A stretch of 19,188 nt of DNA from Planctomycetota bacterium. GTDB taxonomy: Bacteria; Planctomycetota; Planctomycetia; Pirellulales; Pirellulaceae. Position numbers and translations under genes: made by a program. The notes under the pieces were generated by a model. It was not told the DNA's origin. It searched no databases and saw only the letters and a list, made by a program, of their open reading frames with translations. Location: assembly GCA_024274855.1 (NCBI GenBank), contig JAJSAJ010000680.1, positions 1 to 19,188 on the forward strand, read 5' to 3'. Below are positions 6,567 through 15,951 of this stretch, piece by piece (the first letter of the stretch is position 1; the number at the start of each line of letters is the position of its first letter).

Positions 6567-8402
6567 ATGAAGCCACGACGCTTAATTGTTATTTGGATGC
6601 TTGGTCTGCAGGCTTGTGTGGGGTGCAATTCCACGCTGATGCGATCGCAGAGCCCCGAATCGGATCAGTTGCAGGAAATGGCCCTGCAAGAGCAGGATGA
6701 CTCGGTGCAGTTGATCGGCGACATCACGTTGCCGGCGCAAACTGGGTATCTAAAGCTGGAGGGTGTAGGGCTTGTAACCGGTTTGGACGGCACGGGTAGC
6801 GACCCGCCTGCGTCAGGGCTCCGTGCGTCGCTAGTTGGAGAAATGCAAAGCCACGAGGTGCGCGGGCCGGACAAGGTACTGGCCTCGAAAAACAACGCGT
6901 TGGTCGTCGTCAATGCTTACCTGCCACCCGGAGTTCAGAAGGGCGACCGAATGGACGTCAAAACTGTAATTCCAGCCGGCTCGAAGACGACCAGTTTGCG
7001 TGGTGGGTACTTGATGCGATGTCGGCTGAGGGAAATGCGGGTCATGGACCACCGAATTCGAACAGGTCATGTAACGGGTCTTGCCGAGGGGCCGGTCTTG
7101 GTTGATGCGATTTACAAGGGCTCGGATGACGAGTCGGCGGAGACGGAGGGCCGAGTTCTAGGTGGTGGTACGGCTCGAGTGACTCGATCACTTGGCTTGG
7201 TGCTTCGTGCCGAGGAGGCTTCGCCGCGCGAGAGTGCTCGAATTGGAATGACGATCAACCGACGGTTCCGCCAGGTCGATCGTGACGGAAAGTTAACGGT
7301 CGCCAAGCCGGTACGCGACAATTACGTCGAACTGACAGTACACTCAAGGTATAAACACAACATCGCTCGGTACTTGCGGGTGATTCGAAGCGTTGCTCTG
7401 CGAGAATCGGCGTCGGACCGGATGACGCGTCTGCAATCGTTGGGGCATCGTCTTCTGGAGCCAACATCGGCAGCACGAACAGCTTTGCAGTTGGAAGCGA
7501 TTGGTGATGAGGCGATCCCCGCCCTGACCAAAGGATTGGCCTCGAACGACATCGAAGTCAGGTTTTACGCAGCCGAAGCGTTGGCCTACTTGGACCAGGA
7601 GAAGGCCGCACCGATTCTCGGCGAGATTGCGGCCGACGAACCTGCGTTCCGTTGGCACGCTTTAACGGCATTGACGGCCATGGACCATGTTGTGGCGTAT
7701 GAAGCGCTGACAGATCTTTTGCATTCACAGAGTGCTGAGACACGATACGGGGCCTTTCGGGCCTTACGAACGCGTAATCCAGCCGACCCGTTGGTCAAAG
7801 GGGAGTCCCTGGGGCGGGATTTCTCGTATAACGTGGTCTGTTCCGATGGGCCACCGTTGGTTCACATATCCAAGAGCAAACGGCCTGAAATCGTACTGTT
7901 TGGCCAGCATCAACCGATGCTGCCACCCGCCTTTTTGTTCGCGGGTAAACAGATCATGGTCAAGGGGCTGCGCGACGGAAGGCTAAGGATCACTCGGTTC
8001 GGAATCGGCAAGAACGAGGATCATGTCGAAGTCATTCCGGCCGATCTCGATCAGATGATACGGACCGTTGCACGCATGGGGGGCGGGTATGCCGAGGTTA
8101 TCCAAGTAATTCGCGAAGCCCAGAAAGGCGGCTATTTGGACTCGAAGGTCGTCATCAATGCGTTGGCTCGGCCCAGCCGCCGATACCATCGTTCGGAGGA
8201 TAACGACCAGGATTCACTTGACGATCGTCCTCCGATCCGGGTAGCAAGTCCGATTCCTGACCTCTTCTCGGCCGGGCCGGACGAGGACCGCAAGAGAGGC
8301 TCCAGACTGCCTGCGGAGATCGCACCAGACTCAGATTCGGAAAAAAAAGACGAGCCTGACGACTCGATCATGGGTAGAATGACGGGTTGGTTGTCCCGAT
8401 AA
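6567..8402 (+). CDS. FlgI-like (P-ring fold) lipoprotein with inserted HEAT repeats
   Basis: A 611-residue product from ATG 6567, which has GGAG 10 nt upstream; ATG 6558 is possible but has the same GGAG only 1 nt away. Residues 1-20 read as a lipoprotein leader, with LQAC (Cys17) the likely lipobox and Cys20 a second option. Residues 50-280 match the flagellar P-ring protein FlgI: LEGVGLVTGLDGTG, then NNALVVVNAYLPPGVQKGDRMDV and SLRGGYL. Residues 305-410 carry about three HEAT/PBS-type helical repeats (AIPALTKGLASNDIEVRFYAAEALAYL and so on). Residues 411-530 are a beta-rich domain, and 535-600 an acidic, probably disordered tail. FlgI is normally about 370 residues with a cleaved Sec signal and sits in a flagellar operon. 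Here there is no flagellar neighbour and the protein is likely membrane-anchored, so a flagellar role is doubtful; a ring or secretin-associated envelope scaffold is an inference. Confidence 0.88.
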   Translation: MKPRRLIVIWMLGLQACVGCNSTLMRSQSPESDQLQEMALQEQDDSVQLIGDITLPAQTGYLKLEGVGLVTGLDGTGSDPPASGLRASLVGEMQSHEVRGPDKVLASKNNALVVVNAYLPPGVQKGDRMDVKTVIPAGSKTTSLRGGYLMRCRLREMRVMDHRIRTGHVTGLAEGPVLVDAIYKGSDDESAETEGRVLGGGTARVTRSLGLVLRAEEASPRESARIGMTINRRFRQVDRDGKLTVAKPVRDNYVELTVHSRYKHNIARYLRVIRSVALRESASDRMTRLQSLGHRLLEPTSAARTALQLEAIGDEAIPALTKGLASNDIEVRFYAAEALAYLDQEKAAPILGEIAADEPAFRWHALTALTAMDHVVAYEALTDLLHSQSAETRYGAFRALRTRNPADPLVKGESLGRDFSYNVVCSDGPPLVHISKSKRPEIVLFGQHQPMLPPAFLFAGKQIMVKGLRDGRLRITRFGIGKNEDHVEVIPADLDQMIRTVARMGGGYAEVIQVIREAQKGGYLDSKVVINALARPSRRYHRSEDNDQDSLDDRPPIRVASPIPDLFSAGPDEDRKRGSRLPAEIAPDSDSEKKDEPDDSIMGRMTGWLSR

Positions 8403-8568
8403 TTGACCGCCTGGGAGACACGGCAGACTGGCTACCCCTCCAGCGAGGACTGCCATCCAAGCCAATTTGCCTGTATGCCCATTCATCATTCCGCCCGTTA
8501 ACGACGTAACCGACATGCCTCTTTTGGTTCAGGTTGCCCGTTAGGCCTCACTGTCAGCAGCCCTGCTC

Positions 8569-11500
8569 ATGCTCAAAGCACTGGAACTTTCTGGCTTCAA
8601 GAGCTTTGCCGATAAGACGCGGTTTGACTTCCCGTCCGGGATCACGGTGATCGTTGGGCCAAATGGTTCGGGCAAGTCGAATGTTGTGGACGCGATTAAG
8701 TGGGTTCTTGGCGAACAGAGTGCAAAGAGTCTTCGCGGCAAGGAGATGGCAGACGTCATTTTCAAGGGCAGCAACAGTCGCAAGGCAGCCAACACGGCCG
8801 AAGCGACAATCATCTTCGACAATTCCGAAGGCAAACTGGCAGTCGACGCTCCGGAAGTTCACGTGACACGGCGGGTCTACCGAAGTGGCGAAGGCGAGTA
8901 CCTGATCAATCGGCAGGCCTGTCGATTGAAAGACGTGCGTGATCTTTTCCGCGGCACGGGAGTGGGCGCGGACGCTTACAGCCTGATTGAGCAAGGCAAG
9001 GTCGATCGATTGCTTCAAGCGTCGGCCAAGGATCGGCGGGCCATTTTTGAGGAAGCAGCGGGAATAAGCCGTTTCAAGGCCAAGAAGATCGAGGCCCAAC
9101 GCCGGTTGGAACGCGTCGAACAGAATCTGCTTCGCCTGTCCGACATCGTCGACGAAGTGGGCAGCCGTCTTCGGAGCATGCGTTCTCAGGCGACCAAAGC
9201 GCGGCGTTATCGCGAGTACAGCAACCGATTGAAGGAGCTGCGGACCCAGGTTGCTTTAGCGGAGTGGCGTGAGCTGAGCCGCAAATTGCAGGGGGCGGAG
9301 AACCGTCTTGGGCGTTTGCGAGACGAAGTCGCTCGGATCGACGCAACGTGCTCGGCGCAGGACGCGCGCAGTCTGGAATTGGAGACGGAGATCGTCTCGA
9401 TCTCAGAGTCGGTTCGGGACCGCGAACATCAGGCGAGCCGGAATCAGCAAGCGATTACCGCGAGCCAGTCGCTGATTGAGCATGAGCGTCAGCGTGTGGC
9501 GGAGTTGGAGGAAGAAGCGGGCCGTTATCAGGCACAATTGGCAATGCTCGGCGGCAGGGCCGAGGATGTGACGGCTCGCGTTCGCCAGACGCGCGACCTG
9601 CTGGAGGTTGCTGAAGAGGAATACCGCCGCGCGTCGCAACAACTTCAAGAGCATGACGCGTTGGGCCAGCAGCTGGCAGCGCAACTGAGCGGTCGGCGGG
9701 AGCAGATTGATCGGCGGCGGGAACAGCATTTGGATCTGATGCGAAGTTTGTCCACATTGGCCACGCAAGTCACGTCCCTCGAAGCGGACCGGAATGCAGT
9801 CTATGGAACGGTCCGGCGGTGCGATGGCCGACTGGCCGAGTTGGAATCAGAGCATGCGAGCCATGCGGACCAGTTGCGAACAGCGGAGGCAGACGAACGG
9901 CGGTTGGTGAGTGAACTGGCCGAGTCAGCGAGGCAGCTGGAAGCGGCTGACCTGGAATTGGATGAAAATGTTCGGTTGGTCGCCCGCCGGCGCGACGAAC
10001 TGGCGGCTCAGCATGGCCGTTTGAACGGATTGGTTGAGCGCGTATCATTGCTTGACGAATTAGAGCGGCGTCATGAGGGTTTGACGGCTGGTGTCCAGCA
10101 AGTGCTCGAGTTGGCCAAACAGGACAATCCGGGGCCGTTTGGCGAAGTCGTTGGATTGGTCGCGGACGTCATTGACGTACCCATGCAATGGGCTCCGTTG
10201 ATCGATGCGACGTTAGGCCCCGTTGCGCAACACGTCGTGTTGACGGCAGATGCGGTGCTCGAGGCACTGGCCACCGGCCATTTTCGACCGAGCGGTCGGG
10301 TCGGCTTCGTAATGCTCGACGATGAAACACGAATGCCGGCCGATGAGTCTGCTTTGCTACAGGAGCAACCTGGCGTGCTGGGGCGTCTTGACCAAATGGT
10401 CCAAACGCCACTGGCATATCGTCCGCTGATTCGGCGTCTATTAGGACGCGTTTGGGCCGTTGAAACGCTGCAGCAGGCGCGTCGTTTGCGAGCAACCGGG
10501 TTCGAAAACGTTCAGTTCGTGACTCGACATGGCGAAGTCGTTCGGCTCGACGGCTCGGTACTTGCCGGCCCCAAGGACATTGCGGCGTTGATCTCACGGC
10601 GAAGTGAGCTAAAGGTACTGCGTCGAGATCGCCATGCGTTGGAACGGCAGATTCACGAAGCGACCTCGGAACTGGCGAGGCTCGAAAACAACATCGAGGA
10701 TCAACGCGTTGTCGTTCGGAAATTGACCGATCAGCAGACGGCACGCACGGAGCAACTCGGAGACCGGCGAGTTCAGGTGCGAACAGCACGACGATTCATG
10801 GACGAATTACGTCGCGAACAGAACACATTGCAGGCGGAGCGACTCGCAGCTCAACAAGAACTCGATCGAATTTCCAGCCAGCTCGACACGGCCTCGCAAC
10901 AAGCCAGCGATCGGGAATCGCAGATCGCCGTCGCGGAAGAGGCGTTGGACCAGGCTCAGCACCAGATCGCTCGCGTGGAACGTCATTGGCAACAGCACCA
11001 GCGTGTTGCCACGACGATGCGCATCGATCGCGCGAAGAGCGAGCAGCGATTGGAAGGTTTGAGGAGCCAGTTAAAGCAGTTTGAAGATGACCAGCGAGAG
11101 CGGTCCGTTGCGATCACCGACACGCGACACCAGTGGACTCAGGTCGAGCAACGTGCCTGCGCAGCTCGGATGGCGATCCTCGATGCAACGTCTCAATTGG
11201 CAAATCTTTTTCTGCGGAAAGAGCGTCTCCTATCAGAACTTACCCAGGCCGTCCAACGGCAGAATAGCGTCGCCGCTCAGCGAGTCGCCGTGAGTGAGCA
11301 ATTGCGGGAAAGCCGAAAAGAACTCAGCAATCAGCAGCAGCTGCTTCACCAGCTGGAGATGGCTGCCACCCAGCTTCAGCTTCAACGTCGCTCATTGGCC
11401 GAGCGTCTTCGAGATGACTACGGCATCGATATCGCCGCCATGGAAAACCAAACAGACCAACTGGAAATCGAACAAGGAGAAGCTGTTGATCAGGAGATTG

Positions 11501-12222
11501 CGGCGTTGAAACGCAAGATCAGCAACATCGGGGCCGTGAATATGGAGGCGTTGAATGAACTGGATGAGTTAGAAACGCGGTTCGAGAGCTTAAACGGCCA
11601 GTATCAAGATCTAACACAGGCCAAAGAATCGTTGGAGCGAATCATTCAGAAGATCAATGCCGACAGCCGCCATTTGTTTCTCGAGACGCTCGAGGCCATT
11701 CGTGCGAACTTCCAAGTCCTTTATCGTCGGGCCTTCGGGGGCGGCAAGGCCGATATTGTTTTGGAAGAAGGAGTCGACGTATTGGAGTGTGGCGTCGAGA
11801 TCATGGCGACCCCTCCCGGCAAGCCTTCATTCAGTAATACGCTGTTGAGCGGTGGTGAGAAAGCGCTGACGGCGGTTGCCCTGCTGCTGGCCATCTTCCA
11901 GTATCGCCCGAGTCCCTTCTGCGTGCTTGATGAAGTTGATGCGCCGTTTGACGAAGCAAACATCGGCCGATTTGTTGATGTGTTAACGGATTTCCTGGAT
12001 TGGACCAAGTTTGTGTTGGTGACCCATTCCAAGAAAACCATGACTGCTGCGGCGACCCTCTACGGTATTACGATGCAGGAGTCGGGCATTTCAAAGCAGG
12101 TCGCCGTTCGATTCGAAGACGTCAGCGAAGATGGGCACATCCGAAGCGACGCGTTGGATCGCGAGGCCGATGGAAGCGATGGCCAAAGCGATGCACCGGA
12201 TTCTGAACGCGGTGCCGCCTGA
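8569..12222 (+). CDS. smc: Chromosome segregation/condensation ATPase SMC
   Basis: A 1217-residue product, close to the usual 1150-1200 of bacterial SMC. The N-terminus MLKALELSGFKSFADKT is diagnostic, with Walker A GPNGSGKS at residues 30-37. A long Gln/Arg/Glu-rich coiled coil runs to about 515. The hinge spans roughly 519-665 (GPFGEVVGLVADVIDV; DGSVLAGPKD), then the return coil. The C-terminal head has the ABC signature LLSGGEK (1092-1098) and Walker B VLDEVDAP (1119-1126). SMC dimers extrude DNA loops with ScpA and ScpB; neither partner is encoded here. The last 30 or so residues form an acidic tail (DREADGSDGQSDAPDSE) beyond the head. ATG 8569 is the only sensible start; an in-frame TAG lies 27 nt upstream and no SD is visible, so the leader may be short or initiation SD-independent. 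Confidence 0.98.
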   Translation: MLKALELSGFKSFADKTRFDFPSGITVIVGPNGSGKSNVVDAIKWVLGEQSAKSLRGKEMADVIFKGSNSRKAANTAEATIIFDNSEGKLAVDAPEVHVTRRVYRSGEGEYLINRQACRLKDVRDLFRGTGVGADAYSLIEQGKVDRLLQASAKDRRAIFEEAAGISRFKAKKIEAQRRLERVEQNLLRLSDIVDEVGSRLRSMRSQATKARRYREYSNRLKELRTQVALAEWRELSRKLQGAENRLGRLRDEVARIDATCSAQDARSLELETEIVSISESVRDREHQASRNQQAITASQSLIEHERQRVAELEEEAGRYQAQLAMLGGRAEDVTARVRQTRDLLEVAEEEYRRASQQLQEHDALGQQLAAQLSGRREQIDRRREQHLDLMRSLSTLATQVTSLEADRNAVYGTVRRCDGRLAELESEHASHADQLRTAEADERRLVSELAESARQLEAADLELDENVRLVARRRDELAAQHGRLNGLVERVSLLDELERRHEGLTAGVQQVLELAKQDNPGPFGEVVGLVADVIDVPMQWAPLIDATLGPVAQHVVLTADAVLEALATGHFRPSGRVGFVMLDDETRMPADESALLQEQPGVLGRLDQMVQTPLAYRPLIRRLLGRVWAVETLQQARRLRATGFENVQFVTRHGEVVRLDGSVLAGPKDIAALISRRSELKVLRRDRHALERQIHEATSELARLENNIEDQRVVVRKLTDQQTARTEQLGDRRVQVRTARRFMDELRREQNTLQAERLAAQQELDRISSQLDTASQQASDRESQIAVAEEALDQAQHQIARVERHWQQHQRVATTMRIDRAKSEQRLEGLRSQLKQFEDDQRERSVAITDTRHQWTQVEQRACAARMAILDATSQLANLFLRKERLLSELTQAVQRQNSVAAQRVAVSEQLRESRKELSNQQQLLHQLEMAATQLQLQRRSLAERLRDDYGIDIAAMENQTDQLEIEQGEAVDQEIAALKRKISNIGAVNMEALNELDELETRFESLNGQYQDLTQAKESLERIIQKINADSRHLFLETLEAIRANFQVLYRRAFGGGKADIVLEEGVDVLECGVEIMATPPGKPSFSNTLLSGGEKALTAVALLLAIFQYRPSPFCVLDEVDAPFDEANIGRFVDVLTDFLDWTKFVLVTHSKKTMTAAATLYGITMQESGISKQVAVRFEDVSEDGHIRSDALDREADGSDGQSDAPDSERGAA

Positions 12223-13157
12223 CAGGGCCTTTCATCCAGCGTGCGTTTCATCCCCACTTGCCCTCGCACGTGTCACAGCCGTTACCAGCCGACCGATCCG
12301 GGTTGATCGTTGCAGAAAAAAATGACGGCAAATTCCCAAGCCGCTCGTTTCCCGCAGTCCGGTAATGCGCAGCGTCTCAAATCGGTGGTGAACAGCCAAT
12401 TGCTGGGCGACCAGCTTCCGATCCATAATCTTAGCCAACTTTGCGCATGTTGTTACACCAGCAGTATTTTGAACAATCCCGAGACATCAATCGACCGCTC
12501 TAAGCGGTGCGACTAGACACGACGCGTCGATTCGTTCTCAACGGCTTATCTGCGTGCTTTTCCCTCGACAAATTGGTCGATGTGACCGTTTTGGTCCCTA
12601 CGACTTGTGAAAGTTTCTAAAGAAAGCAGCCCGTTTGAATCGAAACTATCTTTCGGAGGGAACGTTGCGTTTCGCTTGGGTGTCGCAACCGAGGCACTAA
12701 ACGCGGATTCCTGACATGGGGGGGACCAGCCGAGAGTGTGTCCGCGCACTGTCAACAAGTTTGTGTGGATCGGCCCATTTTGCACGACTTGCCACGCTAG
12801 TTTTCCCACCTGTCGGTGCCACGCCGAGTGCAGATTTGAGTTTGACGTGTTCGGTTCGTATCGGAGCGGTTAAGCGAACTGCTCTGTTTTACGGATTTTT
12901 GCCGGGCTCCGACGACTCAGATAGCCGATGGTCTCTAGTGAGGCGCGGATCAGAAGGAACTGAACCTAACCCACGCAGAAGCGATTTACCGTAAAAGCCC
13001 CGACCCAGTGTTTGTGGTTGGCTGGTATCCCACAGCCGCCGAGAAGGACCGAGAAATCCGGCCGTCTCCACAAGCAAAGGGGGCCATAGCCTTGTCGAGC
13101 TCGTCAATGCTCGGCGGGCCGAGAACGAGTCAACGTGAGAGTAATGGAGAGCCTGCG
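12223..13157. other. 935-bp gene-free interval before the HTH/receiver gene
   Basis: No frame on either strand has convincing coding character. Local structure is present: adjacent hairpins TCGAC/GTCGA (12565-12580) and GACC/GGTC (12584-12596), GTTGCG/CGCAAC (12664-12689), and GGCTG/CAGCC (13020-13037). The last sits about 120 nt before the next start codon. No tmRNA, RNase P, SRP or 6S signature was recognised. It may hold a long 5' leader or a small RNA. Confidence 0.5.
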
Positions 13158-13730
<573 letters not shown>

Positions 13731-13761
13731 TAACCTCTCTTGAACCGCCGAGATCATTCAC

Positions 13762-13793
13762 ACCGTTGCGGCCAGACCCCCGCAACGGTTTTT
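13762..13793 (+). terminator. Intrinsic terminator of the HTH/receiver gene
   Basis: ACCGTTGCGG and CCGCAACGGT pair perfectly (10 bp) around the loop CCAGACCC and run into TTTTT. The stem begins 32 bp after the stop codon. This is the clearest intrinsic terminator in the window. Confidence 0.88.
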
Positions 13794-14255
13794 ATAACTT
13801 CGACGGGACGGTCGAAAGAATCGGCCAACGAGTACGCCGAGGTTCCCGGCCTCGGCGTACTCCCCTCGAATTTTCTGTCCTGGGTACGGTACACGCCGAG
13901 TCAGCCGTTCCCGCCGACCTGCTGTCGGCCTCTTTTCTCAAGTCAGCCCGGCTTGTCAACTGGCTGGATCCCCCGGATCCGATGGCCAAACCACCGACTC
14001 CAAGGCTAATGGAGGTCACGCCATCGCACCGCCCCCCCTCGACGCGTTGGTGGGACGCCCTAGAATAGAGTGTTTGGTATCGGCCCGCGTCTCGGTAGCT
14101 TGTTGCTAGTCCGCACTGCCAACCCGCAACATCGTTGATTCTTTTGACGGCGTCCAACGAATGGCCGGACAATTACGTTAGCCGAGCGTACTTAAACTGA
14201 GCGGTTTCTCAGCGTTTCTTGGCCGTTCTGCGTTGTGAGTGGAGTTCATCAGGCC
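13794..14255. other. Intergenic region before moaC
   Basis: About 460 bp without a credible gene. It begins with the 13-bp hairpin at 13830-13862. The rest shows no recognisable promoter or RNA motif. The moaC promoter should lie here, since the upstream gene ends in a strong terminator. Confidence 0.5.
13830..13862. repeat. Perfect 13-bp hairpin
   Basis: GAGTACGCCGAGG (13830-13842) and CCTCGGCGTACTC (13850-13862) are exact reverse complements around TTCCCGG. It lies 37 bp after the terminator T-tract and lacks its own T run (a weak TTTT begins at 13871). It may be a back-up terminator or a repeat element. A third partial copy, ACGCCGAG, occurs at about 13892-13899. Confidence 0.65.
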
Positions 14256-14744
14256 ATGGGATTTATGGGGCCATTGTCGCATTTCGATGACCAAGGTGCC
14301 AGCCGCATGGTCGATGTGGGGGCCAAACCGGTCACCCTGCGCACGGCGAGGGCGAGCGGACGGGTGCAAATGGCCGCCGCAACGCTGCAGCTGATCCGAG
14401 ACCGCCGCCTGGCCAAGGGCGACGTATTGGAAGTGGCCCGCCTGGCCGGCATCATGGGAGCCAAGAAAACGGCACAGCTTATTCCGCTTTGCCACCCCCT
14501 GGGCCTTGATGTGGTCGAGCTTGAATTCGAGTTTGCCGACGCGCTGACCGTCGTTGTGCGTAGTTCGGTCCGTGTCACGGCTCGCACGGGCGTCGAAATG
14601 GAAGCACTCGTCGCCGTAAGTACTGCGATGCTGACAATTTACGATATGTGTAAGGCCGTTGACCGAAGCATGGTCCTGAACGACGTGAAGCTGGAAGAAA
14701 AAACAGGTGGCAGAAGCGGACACTTTGTTCGAGACGACTCGTGA
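14256..14744 (+). CDS. moaC: Cyclic pyranopterin monophosphate synthase MoaC
   Basis: MoaC converts the MoaA product (3',8-cyclo-7,8-dihydro-GTP) to cyclic pyranopterin monophosphate in molybdenum cofactor synthesis in the cytoplasm. The 162-residue length equals the family norm. Conserved blocks are SHFDDQGASRMVDVGAKP, LIPLCHPL (76-82), TGVEMEALVAVS and IYDMCKAVD; Asp130 and Lys133 correspond to the E. coli catalytic Asp128 and Lys131. This +2 offset supports ATG 14256 over GTG 14235; ATG 14265 is also possible. GGAG lies 11 nt upstream, a rather long spacing. No other moa or moe gene is in the window. It leads a same-strand group with the prenyl synthase, 54 bp apart. A 463-codon antisense frame over both genes is a shadow. 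Confidence 0.96.
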   Translation: MGFMGPLSHFDDQGASRMVDVGAKPVTLRTARASGRVQMAAATLQLIRDRRLAKGDVLEVARLAGIMGAKKTAQLIPLCHPLGLDVVELEFEFADALTVVVRSSVRVTARTGVEMEALVAVSTAMLTIYDMCKAVDRSMVLNDVKLEEKTGGRSGHFVRDDS

Positions 14745-14798
14745 ATGCTGGTCACTCGAGGGCAATCGAGAGGTTGCTGCCACTTTAGGAACTGAGTC

Positions 14799-15803
14799 GT
14801 GAGTCGGATTGCGGAAAACAACCAAATGACGGGATCGCCCTGGAAAACACTTTACCAGCCGGTGGCCAATGAAATGGATCGCGTCGAAGGGATCCTGCGA
14901 CGCGAAATGCGAAGCGACTATCCCTATGTCGACGAGCTCGTCCAGTATGGAGCCCTGCTCGGCGGCAAGCGGCTGCGACCAGCGTTGCTTCTGCTGGTCG
15001 CTCAAGCGGTCGGCACCACCAACTCCAACCATCTGGTCCTGGCGGCGGTTGTCGAGATGATCCATACGGCGACCTTGATTCATGATGACGTTTTGGATGG
15101 GGCGGCCATGCGTCGTCACCTGTCGACAGTTAATTCGCGGTGGGATACTGATGCCAGTGTGTTGCTCGGTGATTTCCTGTTTACCCATGCGTTCTATCTG
15201 GCCAGCACACTCGATTCGACGCAGGCCTGCCAATGGATTGGGCGAGCGACCAATATTGTCTGCGAAGGTGAAATGCGTCAGAAGGGAAGCCGAGGCCAAT
15301 TTCAGTTGGCTGAGCATGAGTATTTTGAGATTTTGGAGGCCAAGACGGCCGAACTTTGCGCCTGTTGCTGCCGCTTGGGAGCTCATTTTTCGAGTGTTTC
15401 GGACGCGCGGACCGAGCAGATGACCGAGTATGGGCGGTGTTTGGGCATCGCTTTTCAAATCGCCGATGATCTCCTGGATTTTACCGGCGATGAATCGACC
15501 GTCGGTAAATCTCTTGGAACGGACCTGGCAAAGCAAAAACCAACACTCCCGGTGATCCATGCGTTGCAAGTCGCTTCAGGACCACAGCGTCGAGCGATCA
15601 TTGCCATCTTGTCCAACCCACAAGAAGGCAGCCTCAAACAGCTGTGTTCACTGCTACGCGATCAGGACGCGTTTCAGTACGTTCGTGACAAGGCACATCA
15701 GTTCGCCCATCAAGCTGGCCGGCAGCTCGAGGGGCTGCCGGATAGTCCCGCTCGTAAGACGTTGCAACGGTTGACCGAGTTGGTGGTGCAACGCTGCTAC
15801 TGA
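14799..15803 (+). CDS. Long-chain polyprenyl diphosphate synthase (IspB/HepT-type)
   Basis: A 334-residue trans-prenyltransferase that extends allylic diphosphates with isopentenyl diphosphate, probably supplying the menaquinone side chain. The substrate-binding GGKRLRP is at 55-61, the first aspartate-rich motif HDDVLDGAAMRR at 95-106 (Asp96, 97, 100) and the second DDLLD at 223-227. Ala91, five residues before the first Asp, is small, which in this family permits long (C35-C50) products; exact chain length cannot be read. GTG 14799 has TTAGGA 8 nt upstream; ATG 14826 would remove 9 residues and is nearly as plausible. A Cys cluster (ELCACCCRLG, 186-194) stands where relatives mostly have Ala. 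The following methyltransferase starts 148 bp on. Confidence 0.95.
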   Translation: MSRIAENNQMTGSPWKTLYQPVANEMDRVEGILRREMRSDYPYVDELVQYGALLGGKRLRPALLLLVAQAVGTTNSNHLVLAAVVEMIHTATLIHDDVLDGAAMRRHLSTVNSRWDTDASVLLGDFLFTHAFYLASTLDSTQACQWIGRATNIVCEGEMRQKGSRGQFQLAEHEYFEILEAKTAELCACCCRLGAHFSSVSDARTEQMTEYGRCLGIAFQIADDLLDFTGDESTVGKSLGTDLAKQKPTLPVIHALQVASGPQRRAIIAILSNPQEGSLKQLCSLLRDQDAFQYVRDKAHQFAHQAGRQLEGLPDSPARKTLQRLTELVVQRCY

Positions 15804-15951
15804 AACCGACGCATTGAGACGGTCGGGAGCAGGAGGCACGTCCGTAAAGCCGATAACGCGTCACAGAACCGATACGGGCTGCGAAGGCCCCAGGGTCAGC
15901 GACCAAAGCCGTCCGTTTGGTGACGGGCTTCATGGAACGGGAACGTCCCCA

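Noticed and set aside
12889..13107. Minus-strand frame and a possible SRP-like RNA around 12900-12980
   Set aside because: The frame lacks coding character, and the GGAAG/AGCA-type SRP loop signature is absent, so no RNA family can be claimed.
14178..15569. A 463-codon minus-strand open frame
   Set aside because: It lies antisense to moaC and the polyprenyl synthase, both of which have complete diagnostic motifs, and its translation resembles no family. It is a codon-bias shadow.
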